Shown here one piece after another: positions 13,683 to 18,305 of a DNA stretch of 18,305 nt. The first letter of the stretch is position 1; each line of letters begins with the position of its first letter. The position numbers and the translations under genes were made by a program. The notes under the pieces are model-generated. The model did no database searches. It saw only the letters and a list, made by a program, of their open reading frames with translations, and had not been told where the DNA came from. Origin of the DNA: Chrysochromulina parva (Eukaryota; Haptophyta; Prymnesiales; Chrysochromulinaceae); assembly GCA_002887195.1 (NCBI GenBank), contig PJAB01001004.1:1-18305 (forward strand), in the 5' to 3' direction.

Positions 13683-16600
13683 TCAACGAGTCTCCAGCGG
13701 CGCTCTCTTCTGAAGCTCCCTCAGCGTGTGCAGCATTTGGTCAATGGATAGCCGATTGCGCCGCCGGTCCGCACACAAGGAGGGGTGATGGCCGCCTGCA
13801 GCGAAGCAAAGCCGCTTGACGGCCTCGGCCACGTCGGGCGGCCAATCGGTGCCGCCGGCAATCTCATGGCCGGAGATGTTGTCCCACTCGCGCCCAAATT
13901 CAGCCTCGCAACGGTCGACCATGGCAATGGGTGATCGGTTCGTGAGGCACACGAGTAACGTCATCCCCACAGCGTACCTGAGGAGGGAGGCCATCAGAGG
14001 CCATCATTGGCCATCGGGGTGGCAATCACTCGGTCCGCGTCATCCCAACAACGACCTCGCCCCCAAAGCGTACCCGTCGGTGACTGCCGAGTACTCGCCA
14101 CCGTTGATGATGATGGGGTCGGCGTATCCCGGAGTATAGCACGCGCCTTGACCCACGCTCAAAGTGAGACACTCGTCGGCGGGCTGAGTGGCCTTCGCGA
14201 AGCCGGTGTCGGCGAGGTAGGCATGCAGATTGGCGTCGAGGAGAATGTTTGCGGGCTTCACATCGCGGTGAACGATCCGGGGCTTGGTCACACTTGGCGT
14301 GTGCAGGTAGCTGAGCGCCTCGGACGCCTCCTGCACCACCTGGTAAGGGGAGGCGATCAGCGGCGATCAGCGGCGATCAGCGGCGATCAGAGGCGATCAG
14401 CGGCGATCAGCGGCGATCAGCGGCGATCAGAGGCGATTAGAGGTTTGCGAGGCAATCCAAGGCCAATCGAGGCCAACCGAGGCACTCGGTCGAGGCACTC
14501 GGTCGAGGCACTCGGTCGAGGCACTCGGTCGAGGCACTCGGTCGAGGCACTCGGTCGAGGCACTCCGAGGCACTCCGAGGCACTCGGTCGAGGCACTCGG
14601 TCCGGACGCCTTTTGCCCCACCTGCAGCCGTTGGCGCCAGCCGTTGGGGATTGGCAATCAGTGGCAATCAGTGGCAATCAGTGGCAATCAGTGGCAATCA
14701 GTGGCAGTCACCTGCAGCCGTTGGCGCCAGCCGAGCGGCGGCGGCACAGAGGAGAACCCGAGGCGCTGCAAACTCGTCCAATGCTCGCGTGCCGAAGGCA
14801 GCAGCCTCGCTTGCAGAGAGCCGCCCACGCAGAGCGGGAAGATGAGGCACGGCGCGGTGCGCTCGAGGCAGTGGCCGAGCAGCGGCAGCAGGTGCGAGTG
14901 CGAGCAGCGCTGCAGCAGTGCCACCTCCTGCTGCAGGTCGGCAAAGTCGGGGCTCTGGTTGGCGCTCGACACGGCGCTCAGGCTCTGCCCGAGCGTTGCA
15001 AGCGTGGACTGCGGCGGCGTGCTCCGCGTGCCCCGCGCCGTGGCGAGCGGCCACGCGCCCGCGCCCATCGTCGCGTTGGTGATCTTGAGGTGCTTCTTGA
15101 TCGCAACGTCCTTCACCCCGGAGATGGAGGGCAGATGCGTGGCGCGGTATACAGAGGCGAAGCCGCCCTCGCCCACCTTGGCGGTTTCGTCAAAGTTCAT
15201 CGTCGCCGCGCGCAGCTCGGCGAGCGGGACGGCCACCGACGGCGTGCGCCCCGGCAACGCCAGCCAGACTCGCTCCGCGTCGGACGGGTGTGAAGATGGA
15301 TGCGTTGCATGGGGGGCGTGGTCGGCCACCTCAGAGATCGTCGCGAGCCCTCCCCCCATGCCAGACCCCTTCTCCGCGCCGAGTTGGGCGCCGAGAGTCT
15401 GCAGCCGGAGCCGAGCAACTTGAAGCTCCTCCTCGAGTGCCGGCAGGATGTGCACGTGGGTGCGCACATGGGCCTCCGCGGCGGCGATGCTCGAGCGCAG
15501 TGCACCCGCGTCGACAGCGGACCCAAGTGCATGCAGCGCGCCCATCGCCGCAGCATGCTCGCGCCTCTGCCGTCGACTGGTCTCCCGCGCCCTGTCCGAA
15601 TTGGTCTCCCGAGCTACCTGTGGGGAGGGGGGTAGCAGGGCGCCGTGGTGAGCACATGCATGCGCCAGTCCGAATGGGTCTCGCGTGCCTCGTCCAAAGG
15701 GCGCGGCTGGGTGTCGGTGCGATGGAAGCCTGATGAGTCGCCACTCGGGGCGACGGGTGCGGCTGGGGATGCAGCCTCTGCGTGGCTTCCACACGGCTTT
15801 CCACACGGCTTCCCACAGGGCTCCGCGGGCCCAGCGGCGATGCTCAACACGGCGCCCGTGCTCTGTGGTGGCGGCGTCCGACACGATGCGCTCCCCCACC
15901 GTCGCACAGGTCGTTCGAGTTCGCCCGCCGGCGCGCACGCGCGTACGTCGCCCCCCCCAAAGGAGGCGGCGCGGAACGAGGCGCCCGGCGAGATGCTCGG
16001 AGAGCCCCCGAGCGTGAGCAGCCTTGAGCTCGCGTTGGCTGGGCGAGGTGAGACTGTTCGTGAGGCGGGTGCGGACTGCGTCCTCGTGGCGGCACGGCCG
16101 GGCACACACGCGAGCACGGCCGAGTGGCGCTCGCCCACCACCAAGAGCGCAGCCGTGATCAGCGCCAGCCGCTCATCCTTCTTCAACGGAGGCGCAGGCG
16201 ACGCGCGTGGCGGCTGCGGATCGGGCTTCGCTTCCAAGGAGGTCGAGTGCTCGTTCGAAGGCGTCGCTGGAAGGCAAAGGCTGTTCACATTCACTGGAGC
16301 CTCTTCCGCTGCCGCCGGCGTCGACTCAACGGACGCACTGGGCACGGCTGACGAGCACGGCACGAGGGCTGCTGCCGGGGCTGCTGCGACTGGCGCCGCC
16401 GTGTGCTTGCCCTGCTTTTGCTTGCCCTTTCTGCCTGGCGAGAGAGGCTGCTGCTTGTGCTTGCCTTTTTTGGGGCATGTACGAGCTGCCTTCTCCGCTT
16501 CCTCTTCAGCAATGAGGGCCGCGGCAGCCTCCTCAGCTGCCTTTTCGGCCGCCTCTACGGCCGCTCTCTCGGCCTCCTCCTCCTTTTCCACATCTTCAGC

Positions 16601-16780
16601 GACAGGCGGAGGTACCGCGGCCACGGAGAGTGGCTGCTGACTGCTCACGACAGGCCTCTTCAACGCGTGCTTGACCTTTTGATAGAGCGGATTCTCCTTG
16701 GCCTTGGCCTCGAGCGCTAGCCACTCGGCTTCGCGCATCTCCGCAGTCATCATGAGGCGGCTTGCGAGCCGCGCGTGCAT
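13683..16780 (-). CDS. Protein kinase (plant-RLK/Pelle-like) with long disordered N-terminus, four exons
   Basis: Exons 16780-15689, 15617-14712, 14339-14074 and 13977-13683 join in exact phase to give 852 residues. Residues 1-364 are low-complexity Ala/Pro/Ser/Glu-rich sequence with a basic patch. A helical region (about 371-447) follows. The kinase domain (about 500-845) has the Gly loop GEGGFASVY (513-521), K538 in VAIK, E595, HRDVKPANILL with D692 and N697, and D710 in DTG. GYADP stands where RLK/Pelle kinases have GYLDPE, and the helix F Asp is in TDGYAVG. The N-lobe has an insert (about 540-588). The Phe-to-Thr change in DFG is unusual, but the catalytic and metal-binding Asp residues remain, so activity is plausible. 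Exon 1 could instead be a separate gene, with the kinase starting at an internal Met near 15546. I favour one gene because a strong acceptor (CCCCCCTCCCCACAG) precedes exon 2 and a phase-matching GC donor exists. Confidence 0.75.
13978..14073 (-). other. Kinase intron 3 (96 bp, GT-AG)
   Basis: The donor is GACGG/GTACGC and the acceptor is CCTCCCTCCTCAG/GTACGC, joining VTDGY to AVGMTLL in frame. Intron and following exon start with nearly the same sequence (GTACGCTTTGGGG versus GTACGCTGTGGGG). The interior holds GTGATTGCC, CGATGGCC, AATGATGGCC and CTGATGGCC. Confidence 0.9.
14351..14440 (-). repeat. 10-bp tandem repeat, 9 copies (minus strand CTGATCGCCG)
   Basis: Nine 10-bp units lie in kinase intron 2, starting about 10 bases from the acceptor. 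On the transcribed strand each unit reads CTGATCGCC(G/T), with a CTGAT branch-point-like core; the last differs by one base (CTAATCGCC). Confidence 0.95.
14479..14602 (-). repeat. 13-bp tandem repeat, about 10 units (GAGGCACTCGGTC on the plus strand)
   Basis: The middle array of kinase intron 2 has six 13-bp units, two 10-bp variants (GAGGCACTCC) and about two more 13-bp units. It has no CTGAT core, so it differs from the arrays on each side. Confidence 0.93.
14619..14733 (-). repeat. 25-bp direct repeat of the exon end and donor, 90 bp apart
   Basis: The same 25 bases lie at 14709-14733 (the end of kinase exon 2 plus the first intron bases) and at 14619-14643 inside the intron. On the minus strand both include GGCGCCAACGGCTGCAGGTG, so the intron carries a second intact CAG/GTG donor-like site. 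Confidence 0.95.
14653..14710 (-). repeat. 10-bp tandem repeat, about 6 copies (minus strand ACTGATTGCC)
   Basis: Five full units and one variant abut the kinase intron 2 donor. On the transcribed strand each carries CTGATTGCC, the same core as the acceptor-side array and the JmjC intron array. Confidence 0.95.
15618..15688 (-). other. Kinase intron 1 (71 bp, proposed GC-AG)
   Basis: The acceptor CTACCCCCCTCCCCACAG/GTAGCT is strong. The proposed donor is GACGAG/GCACGC, in phase 0, and avoids the in-frame stop at 15614. A 38-bp GT alternative (donor CAT/GTGCTC at 15655) also keeps frame but is unusually short. A 20-base near-repeat (GAGACCCATTCGGACTGG / GAGACCAATTCGGACAGG) lies at the intron start and the next exon start. 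Confidence 0.55.
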
Positions 16781-17006
16781 GGGCGCGCCCCGTCGTAGAA
16801 CAGCGCCCGACGAGTTGCGGAATTTGTCGCGAAAACATGTGTTTCGTTGGACTGCGGACCAAATGTAACACAGACAGTCTTTGTCTTCCCCCCCACAAGC
16901 ACATTTAGCTCGCCTGCAGGTCGTCCTGTCTGGGAGCTGTGCCTTCGGTGTGCACGCCGAGACTCAGAATGATCTCGCACGCGGCGGCCACGGAGCTCGT
17001 GCGGTT

Positions 17007-17023
17007 GCGCGCGCGCGCGCGCG
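17007..17023. repeat. (GC)n microsatellite
   Basis: An uninterrupted alternating GC run of 17 bases, a sequence able to form Z-DNA. Confidence 0.9.
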
Positions 17024-17055
17024 AGACCAGCCAGTGCTCGAGCCCGGGTCGTGCA

Positions 17056-17073
17056 AGAGAGAGAGAGAGAGAG
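17056..17073. repeat. (AG)n microsatellite
   Basis: An uninterrupted AG dinucleotide run of 18 bases, just past the stop codon of the 228-residue minus-strand gene. Confidence 0.9.
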
Positions 17074-17096
17074 GTACCCACAGCCGCTCCGGCACT

Positions 17097-17783
17097 TCAC
17101 AAGAAGGGATCTCGGAAGTCACTCGTGAACGCGCTGGAGCGCCTAACTGGCTTATTATGAGGGTGCAACCCGATGGTTAGCAGGCTCTGGTCATTGCCGA
17201 GGGTAGGCATCGGTGGGGGCGCCTCCGTCCTGTACTCTGGCGGCATCTGGATCATGCACTGCGCTGCAGACATGTACGAATTCGTCTTCTGGGTCCGCAG
17301 CACGTGGCCCCACGTCTCATGCATTTGCTCCGGGCTCAACGCCGCCGGCGGTGGCGGTGGCCGCGTCGCTTCATATTGCGCCTTCATGTGGTCATACTGC
17401 GAAGGCTGCGCTCGCGCGCGAGCGGACTGCACCTCCGGCTCGCCACCCTGCCAGGTGATCGGATTGGGACGGCTTGTAACTGGCTTGCCGGCAGGTGCGC
17501 GTGCGTAATCGGGAGGCGGCTCGTTGCCATGCGTAAACGTCAGGGCGTCGCCAGCAGTCTCTCCACGGCGTGTTGACAGGCCAAACGTTGTGGATTGCAT
17601 GCGTTCCGCTGTCGGGAAGCCCGAATTCTTCCACTCCTGGTATGCCTTTTGCGACGGCCCGTACCCATCACCCTTCTCGGCGAAAAGGTAGTCGATTCCG
17701 CCAGTCTGCATTCGATGATAGTTACCGGCAACCTGCTCCGCGCGGTAGCTCGCGAGCAGCGGATTGGCGTTAGGCTTCGACAT
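17097..17783 (-). CDS. Hypothetical protein, 228 residues
   Basis: I do not recognise this family. A single open frame runs from ATG 17783 to TGA 17099-17097. The protein is hydrophilic and rich in Pro, Gln, Tyr and Thr, with no signal peptide, membrane span or clear coiled coil. Notable segments are an N-terminal NPLLASYRAEQVAGNYHRMQ, a Pro run (RPPPPPAA) and a C-terminal RRSSAFTSDFRDPFL. The many short Tyr- and Pro-containing motifs without hydrophobic core spacing look like an extended scaffold or filament-binding protein, perhaps cytoskeletal or ciliary, but this is only a guess. The whole frame lacks stops and the opposite-strand frames are plainly worse, so it is probably a real gene. 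Confidence 0.75.
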   Translation of the reverse strand: MSKPNANPLLASYRAEQVAGNYHRMQTGGIDYLFAEKGDGYGPSQKAYQEWKNSGFPTAERMQSTTFGLSTRRGETAGDALTFTHGNEPPPDYARAPAGKPVTSRPNPITWQGGEPEVQSARARAQPSQYDHMKAQYEATRPPPPPAALSPEQMHETWGHVLRTQKTNSYMSAAQCMIQMPPEYRTEAPPPMPTLGNDQSLLTIGLHPHNKPVRRSSAFTSDFRDPFL

Positions 17784-18305
17784 GGTATTTCGAGACGGCC
17801 GTTTAGAGCAGGTTTAGAGCTGTGATTCTCAAACTGCCGTCACGACGCTCCTCGGGAACCATCGAACCAAGGTCTCGAGGTATGTTTCTTAGTTTTACGA
17901 CATCGGCGGGATCGCGGCCTTGAAAGTGTGAAGCACAGTGAGACGAGAAAAGTATGGTTGAAAAGGTGCGGTGGGTTGCCGCCGGACATTGTGCCGCTAA
18001 TGTGCCGCGAGATATCATGATGACGGAGGTGGAGGCGAGGTCGAGGAAAGTGCAATTTCGTGATTCGTCCCTTCGACTTTGAAAGTCGTGCTCCGAAGAC
18101 CGCTACTGTCTACACGTGAACACGTCTCTTCACTCTTGTCCCGGCTCGACAAGTTTCACTCTCTCGACAGACGTTAGATAGATCGCATAGATCCCGAGTG
18201 AGAGGGTCCCGCCCTGGACCCTCTGGGGGTCCGGCTGGACCCCTGGACCCTCTGGACCCTCCTCTGGACCCTATCTGGACCCTCGGGACCCTCAGGACCC
18301 TCGGG
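17784..18305. other. Promoter region of the 228-residue gene and window-end flank
   Basis: This 522-bp stretch is upstream of the minus-strand gene. The first 400 bp are less GC-rich, with a small inverted repeat (CGACTTTGAAAGTCG, about 18076-18090). No reading frame is convincing. From about 18213 it becomes a GGACCCTC-rich repeat that reaches the window edge. Confidence 0.5.
18213..18305. repeat. GGACCCTC-type degenerate tandem repeat at the window end
   Basis: About ten variants of (CT)GGACCCTC(T), with 8-12 base spacing, continue to the last base. A reverse-oriented copy (GAGGGTCC, 18202-18209) lies just before. The array probably continues beyond the window. Confidence 0.85.

Larger units (their letters stand above)
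14340..14711 (-). other. Kinase intron 2 (372 bp, GT-AG, largely tandem repeats)
   Basis: The donor is GGCTGCAG/GTGACT and the acceptor is CTCCCCTTACCAG/GTGGTG, phase 0. This joins GWRQRLQ to VVQEASEALSYLH, exactly as expected for the kinase C-lobe start. Three repeat arrays and a duplicated exon end make up most of it. Confidence 0.92.
16781..17096. promoter_or_regulatory. Intergenic region upstream of the kinase gene, with two microsatellites
   Basis: This 316-bp stretch lies between the 3' end of the 228-residue gene and the kinase start, both on the minus strand. It holds a GC dinucleotide run (17007-17023) and an AG run (17056-17073), and should contain the kinase promoter. No convincing coding frame is present. 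Confidence 0.5.

Noticed and set aside
14007..15293. 428-residue plus-strand frame over the kinase gene
   Set aside because: It is the complement of kinase exons and translates intron repeats; the minus strand has all kinase motifs in correct phase.

Overview
The window looks like nuclear DNA from a GC-rich, intron-containing unicellular eukaryote, most likely a microalga or related protist. A haptophyte would fit the high GC, the tandem-repeat-rich introns and a GC-AG intron, but the lineage is an inference from composition and gene style only. Evidence for a eukaryote is spliceosomal introns (six that restore reading frame exactly, plus one weaker), and eukaryote-only families: importin-alpha, U-box, KH/RING, DUF1764, and a plant-RLK/Pelle-like kinase. 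No tRNA, rRNA, CRISPR array, insertion sequence or operon was seen.

Layout, left to right. (1) The 3' part of a minus-strand gene with a possible GIY-YIG-like domain runs off the left edge. (2) Divergent from it is a 3.7-kb single-exon gene with two KH domains and a C-terminal RING, the architecture of animal MEX-3 proteins. (3) A two-EF-hand calcium-binding protein, a DUF1764 protein and an unrecognised 429-residue protein follow, all on the plus strand. (4) A minus-strand, three-exon gene encodes a secreted or ER-lumenal JmjC/cupin_8 (FIH-like) oxygenase. It shares a 228-bp divergent promoter with (5) a two-exon importin-alpha-like gene that ends in a U-box and shows no importin-beta-binding (IBB) domain. 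(6) Convergent with that is a minus-strand, four-exon, 852-residue protein kinase with a long disordered N-terminus and a DTG in place of DFG. (7) A 228-residue unrecognised minus-strand gene and a GGACCCTC-rich repeat close the window.

The genes form no obvious single pathway. Two encode probable E3 ubiquitin ligases (KH-RING and importin-U-box), one linked to RNA and one to nuclear-import cargo.

The most distinctive signal is in the introns. Three are built partly or mostly from short units with a CTGATNGCC-type core, which contains a CTGAT branch-point-like motif. Donor-site sequences are duplicated as part of these arrays, and several introns carry imperfect copies of adjacent exon sequence at their ends. 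This suggests recent intron birth or expansion by tandem duplication of AGGT-containing exon DNA. The importin-alpha/U-box fusion is the most interesting protein-level observation.
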